From Candidatus Omnitrophota bacterium (GTDB taxonomy: Bacteria; Hinthialibacterota; Hinthialibacteria; Hinthialibacterales; JAKPRU01), in contig JAKPRU010000007.1 in assembly GCA_029557025.1 (NCBI GenBank), positions 1 through 14,007 of the forward strand: a stretch of DNA of 14,007 nt, read 5' to 3'. A model generated the notes under the pieces. That model was given only the letters and a program-made list of their open reading frames with translations, did no database searches and was not told the DNA's origin. A program made the translations under genes and the position numbers. Of this stretch, positions 1-6,682 are shown one piece after another. Each line of letters opens with the position of its first letter. The stretch's first letter is position 1.

Positions 1-1
1 G

Positions 2-649
2 GGCGTGCTGGGATTCATCAACGGCAGTGTCAGCGTGTTCGGTAAAGTTCATCCGATCATCGTGACGCTCGGAACCATGGGGATCTATCGCGGGATGATT
101 GTGCTTTGGACACGGGGGCGTTGGGTGATGAATGTCCCGGAGACACTAACCGATTTCGGGCAGGGGGATTTTCTGGCGATCCCGATTCCGGTATGGACAG
201 CGGGAATCGTAGTGATCCTGTTCGGACTGGCCTTGCGATACCTGGAATCGGGGCGCATGGTGTATGCTTCCGGCAGTAATCCTCGTGTAGCGCGCCTGAT
301 CGGGATTCATACCGGTAAGGTATTGATCCGGACCTTTACTCTTTGCGGCGTCTTGACCGGCTTGGGCGGTGTAATTTACGCGGGACGGTATGGCGAAGTA
401 CAAACCAATACCGGCATCGGGCTTGAATTGAAAGTCATCGCGGCGACAGTGATCGGCGGTACGAATATCATGGGCGGCAGCGGTTCGGTGTTCGGCTCGC
501 TGCTCGGCTCGCTGCTGTTGGGCATTTTGTCGAACGCGATGGTCCTTTTGCACATATCTACTTACTGGGAAGGAGTGGCGGTTGGAGTATTCATTCTGGG
601 CGCGGTAGTCGTGGATACGGCACGCCGGCAAAGGGGGACCGGATTGTGA
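2..649 (+). CDS. Sugar ABC transporter permease, RbsC/LsrC type (5' partial)
   Basis: The reading frame is open to the window edge, so the N-terminal part lies outside; the 215 codons seen are the C-terminal two thirds of a BPD_transp_2 (RbsC-like) inner-membrane permease. The sequence shows a VHPIIVTLGTMGIYRG block followed by VLWTRGRWV, which I recall as very close to E. coli LsrC. Near the C-terminus are the cytoplasmic loop TVIGGTNIMGGSGSVFGS and the last membrane helices. The last four bases, GTGA, are shared with the start of a second permease of the same family. Such tandem non-identical permeases are typical of rhamnose (RhaP/RhaQ) and AI-2 (LsrC/LsrD) importers, whereas ribose importers usually use one homodimeric RbsC. 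The ATPase and binding protein would lie upstream, outside the window. The family is clear; the substrate is a guess between rhamnose, another deoxy-sugar and an AI-2-like molecule. Confidence 0.9.
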   Translation, partial: GVLGFINGSVSVFGKVHPIIVTLGTMGIYRGMIVLWTRGRWVMNVPETLTDFGQGDFLAIPIPVWTAGIVVILFGLALRYLESGRMVYASGSNPRVARLIGIHTGKVLIRTFTLCGVLTGLGGVIYAGRYGEVQTNTGIGLELKVIAATVIGGTNIMGGSGSVFGSLLGSLLLGILSNAMVLLHISTYWEGVAVGVFILGAVVVDTARRQRGTGL

Positions 650-1626
650 CCCTCTCGGAAATCGGACGACTTGCGGTGTGGATTGTTCTGATCGTGGCGC
701 TGAGCATACTGTCGCCGCGCTTTATGGATATAGACAATTTGCGGGAGGCCAGCCGATACCTGGTAACAACCGGAGTTATGTCCGCCGCGATGACGGCGGT
801 GATTATTACCGGAGGGATCGATTTGTCCGTCGGTTCGATCCTGGGCATGTCGGGGATTGTGCTGGGCTTTACCTGGCAGGCAGGATTTCCCCTGCCGTTA
901 GCGCTTCTGATTGGTGTTTTATCGGGAACCTTAGCCGGACTGCTGAATGGGATCTGTATTGTATATGGCCGAATTCCGCCGCTCATTGCAACACTGGCGA
1001 CGCTGGCGCTGTATCGGGGCATTGCGCTCGCGATAAGCCAAGCCGCCTCGGTGACGAATTTTCCCCAATGGTTTCAGTTTTTCGGACAGCGGAACTTTGC
1101 CGGAATTCCTGCGCAAATGCCGTTATTGATCGCTGTGCTGGTAATCGCATACATCCTTCTTCATCGCAGCCGATTCGGCAGGATGATCTACTCGATCGGC
1201 GATAATGAGACAGCGGCACGGTTTGCGGCGGTTCCGGTGGACAAGGTAAAATTGTGGTTATACGCGACTAGCGGACTCTCGGCGGGTCTCGCAGGCGTGG
1301 CGTTCACCGCCCACGCCAACACCGCAAAGGCCGATGCCGGGACGGGGTATGAGCTGGATGTCATCACCTGCGTGGTGCTCGGCGGGACCCAGATCACCGG
1401 CGGCAAGGGAACCATTCTGGGGACCATCCTGGGGCTTCTGATTGTAAGGACTATGATCTATGGAATGCATCTGCTTGCCGTGAAAACCGTGGTTCAGACC
1501 ATTGTGGTTGGCGTGGTCCTGATTGCCACGGCTGTTCTCAATCAATATATCGAATTATGGAGAGAACGAACGCGATCCCAATCGGCGGGTCATTCTGTCG
1601 CCGGTTCCCCTGCCGGCTCTTCTTGA
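646..1626 (+). CDS. Sugar ABC transporter permease, second subunit (RbsC/LsrD/RhaQ type)
   Basis: This is a full-length permease of 326 residues, normal for the RbsC family. The start is the GTG at 646, inside the GTGA overlap with the previous gene, which suggests translational coupling. Membrane segments appear from residue 8 onward. The family signature ITGGIDLSVGS sits at residues 54-64, LNGICIVYGRIPPLIATLATLALYRG follows in pieces around 100-125, and the loop VVLGGTQITGGKGTILGT lies at 243-260, near where the ATPase would dock. The last 20 or so residues are a polar tail. With the preceding gene it would form a heteromeric inner-membrane channel for a sugar. Its position before a secreted esterase and a DUF1080 lipoprotein supports a carbohydrate substrate. 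Rhamnose is the commonest substrate for paired permeases in polysaccharide degraders, but nothing here proves it. Confidence 0.9.
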   Translation: MTLSEIGRLAVWIVLIVALSILSPRFMDIDNLREASRYLVTTGVMSAAMTAVIITGGIDLSVGSILGMSGIVLGFTWQAGFPLPLALLIGVLSGTLAGLLNGICIVYGRIPPLIATLATLALYRGIALAISQAASVTNFPQWFQFFGQRNFAGIPAQMPLLIAVLVIAYILLHRSRFGRMIYSIGDNETAARFAAVPVDKVKLWLYATSGLSAGLAGVAFTAHANTAKADAGTGYELDVITCVVLGGTQITGGKGTILGTILGLLIVRTMIYGMHLLAVKTVVQTIVVGVVLIATAVLNQYIELWRERTRSQSAGHSVAGSPAGSS

Positions 1627-1676
1627 ATCCGACGGCGATTTGCCCTAAAAATAATGTGCATTATGAAATCCGAACC

Positions 1677-1681
1677 GGAGG
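1677..1681 (+). promoter_or_regulatory. Ribosome binding site deciding the start of the SGNH esterase
   Basis: GGAGG stands 7 bases before the ATG at 1689. The open frame runs back to an ATG at 1557 inside the preceding permease gene, but that start would put a non-signal-like stretch before the signal peptide. The Shine-Dalgarno match fixes 1689 as the start. Confidence 0.8.
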
Positions 1682-1688
1682 TATTTCG

Positions 1689-3164
1689 ATGAAACAACGG
1701 CATCGATTTGTTTTTCTATGGAGTTGGATATTCCTGTGCGTATTCGTTTTGACGGCGAATGCTGCAGAATTGGCGATTACAGAAGGGTTAATGGATTATC
1801 AGGTTCTGCAACGTGGCGCGGATAACACCGCATCTGTGCGGGTCTCAGGCACATCCGAAAAGGACGCTGTTGTTGAGTTTACAGTTCTCAAGGACAACGA
1901 AACTGTTAATGGATTTCAATGGCAAACACTCGCGGAGTGCAAAGACAATACCTGGCACGGGACAGTCGAAAAGATTCCGGTCGGCGGCCCGTATACCATT
2001 CAAATACGTCGGAAGAAAAGCGAATCCGAGCCGTTAGCCATAAAGGACATCCTGGTCGGCGACTTGTGGATTCTGGCCGGGCAATCGAATATGCAGGGAT
2101 ACGGCAACCTGGCAAATGCGGAGGAACCCTCGCCACTGGTTCACAATTACGAGTATGCGGAACGATGGACCATCGCGAAGGAGCCGCTTCACGCTCTGCT
2201 GGAATCCATCGACCCGGTACACTGGGGAAAACTAACCGATGAAGCGGAACGGAAACAAGAGGCGGAAAAATGGCGAAACACCACAAAGAAAGGGGCCGGC
2301 CCGGCGCTTCCGTTCGCCAAAGAGATGGTCGCGCGAACCGGGATTCCGATCGGTCTTGTGCCCTGTGCGCATGGTGGAACCTCGATGGATCAATGGCATT
2401 TCGGCAAGAAATTCGAAGGCGGCGCTTCTCTGTACGGCTCCATGCTTCGGCGCTTCCAGGTTGTGGGAGGAAAGGTAAAGGGTATCCTGTGGTACCAGGG
2501 GGAGTCAGATGCAAGCCCGACCATCGCTCCCGAGTACGAGAAGAAATTCAGGGAGTTTATCACGGCCGTACGACAGGATTTCAACGAACCCGATCTGCCG
2601 TTCTATTATGTACAGATCGGGCGGTTTATCCATTACAAGGTTTCCATTAACGATTGGAACATCGTTCAGGACGCCCAGCGGCGTCTGGCCGGTGAGATTC
2701 CTCACGGCGGGGTAGTACCCGCGATGGATCTGGAACTGGACGATCCGATCCATGTCGGGACGGAAGGGCACAAACGACTCGGTAAACGGCTGGCGAACTT
2801 GGCCTGTCGCGACCTGTTTGGACAGACGGATATCCTCATCGGTCCGTCCGATCCGCTAGCCAAATATGTCAAGGATGGCGGACACAAAGTAATCGTCACA
2901 TTCCAGAACGTGAACGGAAAACTGACTGCGCCGGGGCGAGTAAACGGATTCTCGATTCGGAATCAAGACCGGGCGGATTTGTACCTGATTTACGATCAGC
3001 GCCTGGAGGAAAGCAACCCCAACGCCGTCATATTGGATCTTGCAGCTGAAGCCCCGGCAGATTCGATTCTTTACTACGGCTGGGGAGCGGATACGTATTG
3101 CAACGTTGTCGATGAAAAGGACATGGCGGTCCCGGCTTTCGGCCCGATTCCGGTGGAACGGTAA
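1689..3164 (+). CDS. Secreted SGNH-fold carbohydrate esterase (sialate O-acetylesterase-like, SASA family)
   Basis: The protein has 491 residues. It opens with a Sec signal peptide: a basic start MKQRHR, a hydrophobic core, and a likely AxA cleavage site at TANA|A near residue 25. A beta-sandwich-like region with GGPYTIQI (99-106) precedes the SASA (PF03629) catalytic domain. Block I is LAGQSNMQG (nucleophile Ser133), WYQGESD is at 268-274, and DDPIHVGTEGHKRLGKRLA from 351 carries the probable catalytic His355. These are the marks of the sialate O-acetylesterase/CE6-like esterases, which remove acetyl groups from sugars or glycans. It should act in the periplasm or outside the cell. It begins 62 bases after the sugar permeases and is probably in the same operon, so it may deacetylate the sugar chain before uptake. 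Acetylxylan or rhamnogalacturonan acetyl esterase is as likely as true sialate esterase. The function is inferred from motifs. Confidence 0.88.
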   Translation: MKQRHRFVFLWSWIFLCVFVLTANAAELAITEGLMDYQVLQRGADNTASVRVSGTSEKDAVVEFTVLKDNETVNGFQWQTLAECKDNTWHGTVEKIPVGGPYTIQIRRKKSESEPLAIKDILVGDLWILAGQSNMQGYGNLANAEEPSPLVHNYEYAERWTIAKEPLHALLESIDPVHWGKLTDEAERKQEAEKWRNTTKKGAGPALPFAKEMVARTGIPIGLVPCAHGGTSMDQWHFGKKFEGGASLYGSMLRRFQVVGGKVKGILWYQGESDASPTIAPEYEKKFREFITAVRQDFNEPDLPFYYVQIGRFIHYKVSINDWNIVQDAQRRLAGEIPHGGVVPAMDLELDDPIHVGTEGHKRLGKRLANLACRDLFGQTDILIGPSDPLAKYVKDGGHKVIVTFQNVNGKLTAPGRVNGFSIRNQDRADLYLIYDQRLEESNPNAVILDLAAEAPADSILYYGWGADTYCNVVDEKDMAVPAFGPIPVER

Positions 3165-3165
3165 C

Positions 3166-3193
3166 GTAGGGGCACGTTGCCATGTGCCCCTAC
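3166..3193. repeat. Perfect 10-bp inverted repeat with 8-base loop (dispersed-repeat type)
   Basis: GTAGGGGCAC at 3166-3175 pairs without mismatch with GTGCCCCTAC at 3184-3193, around the loop GTTGCCAT. It begins one base after the stop codon of the esterase gene. GTAGGGGC...GCCCCTAC hairpins of this kind are, from memory, common dispersed intergenic repeats in many bacterial genomes. It could stop or stabilise the transcript, but no T-run follows, so it is not a canonical intrinsic terminator. Confidence 0.75.
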
Positions 3194-3218
3194 CGGACTT
3201 ACCTCTGGCAAAGGTTCC

Positions 3219-3251
3219 CCCTCACCCTTCGGGAGAGGGTTGGGGTGAGGG
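3219..3251. repeat. Imperfect palindromic dispersed repeat (CCCTCACCC...GGGTGAGGG)
   Basis: CCCTCACCC at 3219-3227 pairs perfectly with GGGTGAGGG at 3243-3251. Inside lies TTCGGGAGAGGGTTG, with a small CCC-TTC-GGG hairpin overlapping the left arm. It looks like a shortened copy of the widespread GGGAGAGGGTTGGGGTGAGGG intergenic repeat. It ends only 11 bases before the ribosome binding site of the DUF1080 gene. It shares CCTCACCC and GGAGAGGG, in the same orientation, with the element at 4003-4045 on the other side of that gene. Confidence 0.7.
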
Positions 3252-3261
3252 AATGTTATGC

Positions 3262-3266
3262 AGGAG
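3262..3266 (+). promoter_or_regulatory. Ribosome binding site deciding the start of the DUF1080 gene
   Basis: AGGAG stands 6 bases before the ATG at 3273. An in-frame ATG at 3258 lies upstream of this site with no purine-rich site of its own, only the repeat before it. The start is therefore placed at 3273, which also gives a clean lipoprotein signal. Confidence 0.75.
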
Positions 3267-3272
3267 AAACAA

Positions 3273-3989
3273 ATGTCCCGATATGTACTTGGATCTATTT
3301 TCACAATCACACTGCTGTTCGGCGCGTGTGCTTCCACGCCACGGCACGAGACCGCAGCCGGTAAATGTGCAAGATCGGCGCCCTGCCGGTCCGCTGAGGA
3401 GGGCTGGATCGAACTGTTCAACGGTAAAGATTTGACCGGCTGGAAATTGGCTCATCGCCATGGTGTCGATAGCTGGAGCGTTCAAGATGGGGCGATGGTC
3501 AACACGACTCCAACCGGGGCCTTTCCTCTGGATCATGGGACCGATCTGGTAACGACAGCAGAATTCGGCAGTGTAGAATTGTATCTCGAATTCAACATCC
3601 CGAAAAACAGTAACAGCGGTGTTTTCCTGAAAGGGCAGTATGAGATTCAACTATTGGATTCGTTCGGACGGCCTCCCGGAATGGGGGAGTGCGGATGTCT
3701 TTACGGGCGGGTGGCCCCGTTAGTCAATGCCTCGAGGCCTGCGGGCGAATGGCAGAGTCTCGATATCGTGTTCCATGCGCCGACTCTCGCGCCTTCCGGA
3801 AGAATGACCAAAAAGGCACGACTGACCGTCTACCATAACGGAACAAAGATCCTCGAGAATATCGATGTGTGCGGCGCAACCGGCGGCCCGTATGCGCATG
3901 AAAAAGAACGGGCCACCGGGCCGATCGTATTGCAGGGCGATCATGGGACCGTCTCGTTCCGAAATATCCGCATCCGGCTGTTGGAGTGA
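3273..3989 (+). CDS. DUF1080 (3-keto-disaccharide hydrolase family) lipoprotein
   Basis: The protein has 238 residues. The N-terminus is a lipoprotein signal, with a hydrophobic run to LLFGAC and the likely lipidated Cys19. A short linker with Cys32 and Cys38 follows. The rest is one DUF1080/PF06439 concanavalin-like beta-sandwich: GWIELFNGKDLTGWK at 44-58, WSVQDGAMV at 68-76, SNSGVFLKGQYEIQLLDS at 113-130, GEWQSLDIVFHAP at 158-170 and GPIVLQGDHGTVSFRNIRI at 216-234. Known family members hydrolyse 3-keto glycosides, and the fold also serves in sugar binding. It should sit in the periplasm, anchored to a membrane. It lies 108 bases after the SGNH esterase gene on the same strand and probably belongs to the same glycan locus. 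Family assignment is firm; the exact substrate is unknown. No 3-dehydrogenase (GMC or Gfo/Idh type) is visible in the window to feed it. Confidence 0.9.
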   Translation: MSRYVLGSIFTITLLFGACASTPRHETAAGKCARSAPCRSAEEGWIELFNGKDLTGWKLAHRHGVDSWSVQDGAMVNTTPTGAFPLDHGTDLVTTAEFGSVELYLEFNIPKNSNSGVFLKGQYEIQLLDSFGRPPGMGECGCLYGRVAPLVNASRPAGEWQSLDIVFHAPTLAPSGRMTKKARLTVYHNGTKILENIDVCGATGGPYAHEKERATGPIVLQGDHGTVSFRNIRIRLLE

Positions 3990-4002
3990 ATTCGATCTAT
4001 TT

Positions 4003-4045
4003 CCTCACCCCCTGGCCCCCTCTCCAAGGGTGGAGAGGGAGAGGA
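4003..4045. repeat. Dispersed repeat with 8-bp hairpin (CCTCACCCCCTGGCCCCCTCTCC type)
   Basis: CCCTCTCC at 4018-4025 pairs perfectly with GGAGAGGG at 4032-4039 across the loop AAGGGT. The leading CCTCACCCCCTGGCCC belongs, from memory, to a very common family of intergenic repeats in metagenome-derived and other genomes. It starts 13 bases after the DUF1080 stop codon and could help end transcription from that side. Confidence 0.7.
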
Positions 4046-4046
4046 A

Positions 4047-4075
4047 CGTCATTCCGGCGAAAGCCGGAATCCAGG
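4047..4075. repeat. Dispersed repeat of the GTCATTCC-GGCGAAAGCC-GGAATCCAG type
   Basis: ATTCCGGC at 4051-4058 and GCCGGAAT at 4063-4070 form a perfect 8-bp stem closed by a GAAA tetraloop, flanked by CGTC and CCAGG. This matches the widely spread GTCATTCCCGCGAAAGCGGGAATCCAG repeat, whose core ATTCC(N)nGGAAT also resembles the Neisseria dRS3 element. It lies between two convergent genes and would fold equally in either transcript. Confidence 0.8.
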
Positions 4076-4083
4076 CCGCTCTT

Positions 4084-4107
4084 CCCTTCTCCATACGTGG
4101 GGAAGGG
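4084..4107. repeat. Third hairpin of the convergent spacer
   Basis: CCCTTCTCC at 4084-4092 pairs with GGGGAAGGG at 4099-4107 (nine pairs, one of them G-U) around the loop ATACGT. A further purine-rich run, GGGGATTGGGGGAAGGGGAG, follows up to 4124. It lies about 20 bases beyond the purL stop on the minus strand and may act with its two neighbours as a two-way transcription end. It has no T-run in either direction. Confidence 0.6.
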
Positions 4108-4129
4108 GATTGGGGGAAGGGGAGTCAAT

Positions 4130-6487
4130 TCAAATAAACACCCCTGTCAAGGCATTTTCCCAGGTGTCACGCATTACAGGAACCGGCAATGTACAGATGT
4201 CTTTCCCGTCGGTCCAGGTTATGGATAGCCGACGAGTATCGGTTATGCGACCGATTGGATGAATGTCTACCTGATATTCCTGGAACAGGCTCTTCACAGC
4301 GGCAACATTCTCATCCCGAACCTCCAACACAAACCCGCTCGATTCGCTGAACAGAAAATAGTCGGGACGAAGATCGGTTTTTATTTCTGCCAGGTCGATC
4401 TGTAATCCAAAATTACCGGAGCGGTGAGCGGTTAGAATCATTTCCGCCAGGCAAATCAACAGCCCTCCGTTCGAGATGTCATGCGCAGCGCAAACAAGGC
4501 CGCGGTGAATCGCCTCCACGGTTCCGTAAATGAGTCCGCGCTCCAGCTCGTAGCGAACGATGGGGATTTCCCGACTGACCGGCAATCCCAGAATCTGTTC
4601 GTAAGCGGACCCGCCCAATTCCGCAAAGCGGTCACCGGCTAACAGAATGCGATTTCCGCTCCGTTTGAGACCCTGTGTGATCGCTTTGGAATAATCATCC
4701 AAAACCCCCACACAGCAAATAATCGGCGAGGGAGGAACCGAGACGCCGGTCACCGAGCGGTTGTAAAGAGACACATTGCCAGAGACAAACGGAACCGGTT
4801 CGGGAACACCCTTGGGATCGTACAGATTCCGCGCGGCATCGGAGATTCCCTTGATTCCCTCTTCCAGCGCCCAGAAATCTTCAGGGACTTCAGGATTCCC
4901 GTAATTCAGACAGTCGGTCAGACCGCAGGGCCGCGCTCCGACGGCGGCGACATTGCGCATCGCCTCGGCTACCGCCGTGGCTCCGCCCCAATATGGAGAA
5001 ACTTTACCGTAAGACGGATTCCCGTCTACCGAAAGCGCCATACCCGCAGAACATCCATCCAGCGGAGCGATTACCCCCGCATCCGCCTCGCCGGGACGGA
5101 GAATTGCATTGCCCTGAATTTCGGTATCATAATGATGATAGACAGGATGCTTCGATCCGATATTCGGGCTTCCCAGAAGCCGTAATGTGATCTCTCCGAT
5201 ATCCGAAGGTCTGGGAATAGATACAGGAGGGAACTCTACTACAGGCTTGCGACTCTCCCGATTATACGCAATACCCTCTACTACAAAATCAATGGGCAGA
5301 TCGCAGACTACCTCGCCGCCCCGAAGGACGCGCATCACCGGCTCTTTGAGAGCCGTCCCGATCCGGGATGCCCCCGCACCGGAGCAGATACGCGGAAGGT
5401 CCCAGTCCTCATTGTAGATTTTCAGCACTTCCGGCGTAAACTCCGGCGGTACAGCGAACAGATACCGTTCCTGTGTTTCCGCGCAAAGAATGACTTGGCT
5501 GGGGATATCCGGGAACGCGACATGGACACAGTCCAGGTCGATCTCCACGCCGAATCCGGCAGATGCGCCCATTTCCGAGGAAGCACAGGCAATTCCACCC
5601 GCGCCAAGATCTTTCATACCGATTTCAAAGCCAAGTTCCCGCGCCCGACGCCAGACCGCTTCGTTGGCCTTGCGGTGAAGAAGCACATTCTTCAGGAACG
5701 GGTCGGGAACCTGGACTGCGCCCTTATTGGCCTCCTCGGCGTTCTGGTCCAATGTGCCGGATGCGAACGATGCACCGCCCAGACCGGTGTAATCGGTCGG
5801 TTTACCGACCAGGATCAGGTCATAGCCGACCCCACATGCGGGCACGCGGCTATGGATGATTTCGTTCTCTTTAACCAGGCCCACCGCCACGACATTTACC
5901 AGGCAGTTGTCATCATAGCCGGAATCGAACACAACATCCCCGCCCAGATTGGGAATCCCCAGCGCGTTTCCGTAATGCCAGATTCCCTCAATGACACCTT
6001 GGGCGATCGCGCGTGTACGCTCGGCGTGTTTCCCGTTGGGATCGCCGAACCGCAACGGGTCCGCGGAGCCGATCACCTGTGCCCCCATACAGTCCACATC
6101 CCGCACAATCCCGCCGATGCCGGTCGCCGCTCCCTCGAACGGAAGCACCTGCGAGGGGTGGTTGTGGCTTTCATGGGCGATCACAATACCGTACCGGCCG
6201 CCGTTGAATTCGGTCAATTCCAGGATACCGGCGTCCTCTTCGGGGCCTTGGATAACCTTGCTCCCGGTGGTCGGGAGGTATTTCTTGAGAAGCGCTTTGC
6301 TGCTTTTATACGAACAGTGTTCGCTCCATTCGATATCGAAAATAAACAGTTCCGGCAATGTGGGCGGACGGTTCAGGCGTTGCCGGATGCGCTGTGCCTC
6401 CGCCGGAGTCAATGCGAGTCCATAAGATCGGAGGGTCTCCGCCAGCCGTTTTTCATTCTCGAAGATTTCTTGTGCCAAGGTGTCCAT
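4130..6487 (-). CDS. purL: Phosphoribosylformylglycinamidine synthase, PurL large subunit
   Basis: PurL is the ATP-dependent synthase subunit that turns FGAR into FGAM in de novo purine synthesis. It works in the cytoplasm with PurQ (glutaminase) and PurS. The protein has 785 residues, slightly longer than the usual 720-760 for the small, PurS-dependent form, and has no glutaminase domain. It shows EWSEHCSYKSSK (53-64, with conserved His57), HESHNHPSQVLPFEGAATG (105-123) and DVDCMGAQ (130-137). It has the duplicated AIRS-like halves, the second with GLTDCLNYGNPEVPEDFW and GNVSLYN. The start is the ATG at 6487, preceded by a modest GGGGAA. The gene stands alone: no purS, purQ or other pur gene is in the window, so the pathway is scattered in this genome. 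It shares its strand with the radical SAM gene, but 195 bases separate them. No broken motif was noticed. Confidence 0.96.
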   Translation of the reverse strand: MDTLAQEIFENEKRLAETLRSYGLALTPAEAQRIRQRLNRPPTLPELFIFDIEWSEHCSYKSSKALLKKYLPTTGSKVIQGPEEDAGILELTEFNGGRYGIVIAHESHNHPSQVLPFEGAATGIGGIVRDVDCMGAQVIGSADPLRFGDPNGKHAERTRAIAQGVIEGIWHYGNALGIPNLGGDVVFDSGYDDNCLVNVVAVGLVKENEIIHSRVPACGVGYDLILVGKPTDYTGLGGASFASGTLDQNAEEANKGAVQVPDPFLKNVLLHRKANEAVWRRARELGFEIGMKDLGAGGIACASSEMGASAGFGVEIDLDCVHVAFPDIPSQVILCAETQERYLFAVPPEFTPEVLKIYNEDWDLPRICSGAGASRIGTALKEPVMRVLRGGEVVCDLPIDFVVEGIAYNRESRKPVVEFPPVSIPRPSDIGEITLRLLGSPNIGSKHPVYHHYDTEIQGNAILRPGEADAGVIAPLDGCSAGMALSVDGNPSYGKVSPYWGGATAVAEAMRNVAAVGARPCGLTDCLNYGNPEVPEDFWALEEGIKGISDAARNLYDPKGVPEPVPFVSGNVSLYNRSVTGVSVPPSPIICCVGVLDDYSKAITQGLKRSGNRILLAGDRFAELGGSAYEQILGLPVSREIPIVRYELERGLIYGTVEAIHRGLVCAAHDISNGGLLICLAEMILTAHRSGNFGLQIDLAEIKTDLRPDYFLFSESSGFVLEVRDENVAAVKSLFQEYQVDIHPIGRITDTRRLSITWTDGKDICTLPVPVMRDTWENALTGVFI

Positions 6488-6682
6488 ATTCAGTTCCCCG
6501 ATCGTTCAGAAAGATGCAAAGAACATACCTTCGGAAAACAAAAGTGCAAGGCTTTTCAGGGACCCCTGTGTCAAGACTATTCGTTTACACAACACGAAGG
6601 GTTTTCTGATCTTGCGCGGATTCTATGGGAGGCGGCTCAGGGCCTCCCGCATGGGCCGGGAACAGTACCTGTTGATCCGCAC
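6488..6682. other. Spacer between the radical SAM gene and purL, with two hairpins
   Basis: No coding sequence was recognised in these 195 bases. GGGAGGC at 6627-6633 and GCCTCCC at 6642-6648 form a 7-bp stem with an 8-base loop. A second inverted repeat, GATCCGC 6674-6680 and GCGGATC 6694-6700, spans the stop codon of the radical SAM gene. Neither is followed by a T-run on the minus strand. On the minus strand there is a perfect -35-like TTGACA at 6574-6569, but no good -10 box at a standard distance. The purL promoter probably lies here, but I cannot place it. Confidence 0.4.

Noticed and set aside
1557..1688. Longer N-terminus for the SGNH esterase from the ATG at 1557
   Set aside because: It overlaps the permease gene in another frame, and the good ribosome binding site and signal peptide both point to 1689.
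3166..4107. The set of hairpin repeats as a CRISPR array or integron-like array
   Set aside because: The units differ from each other in sequence, have no regular spacers and no cas or integrase genes are near; they fit dispersed REP/MITE-like repeats.
6569..6574. Perfect -35-like TTGACA on the minus strand upstream of purL
   Set aside because: No acceptable -10 hexamer lies 16-18 bases downstream, so I do not call a promoter.
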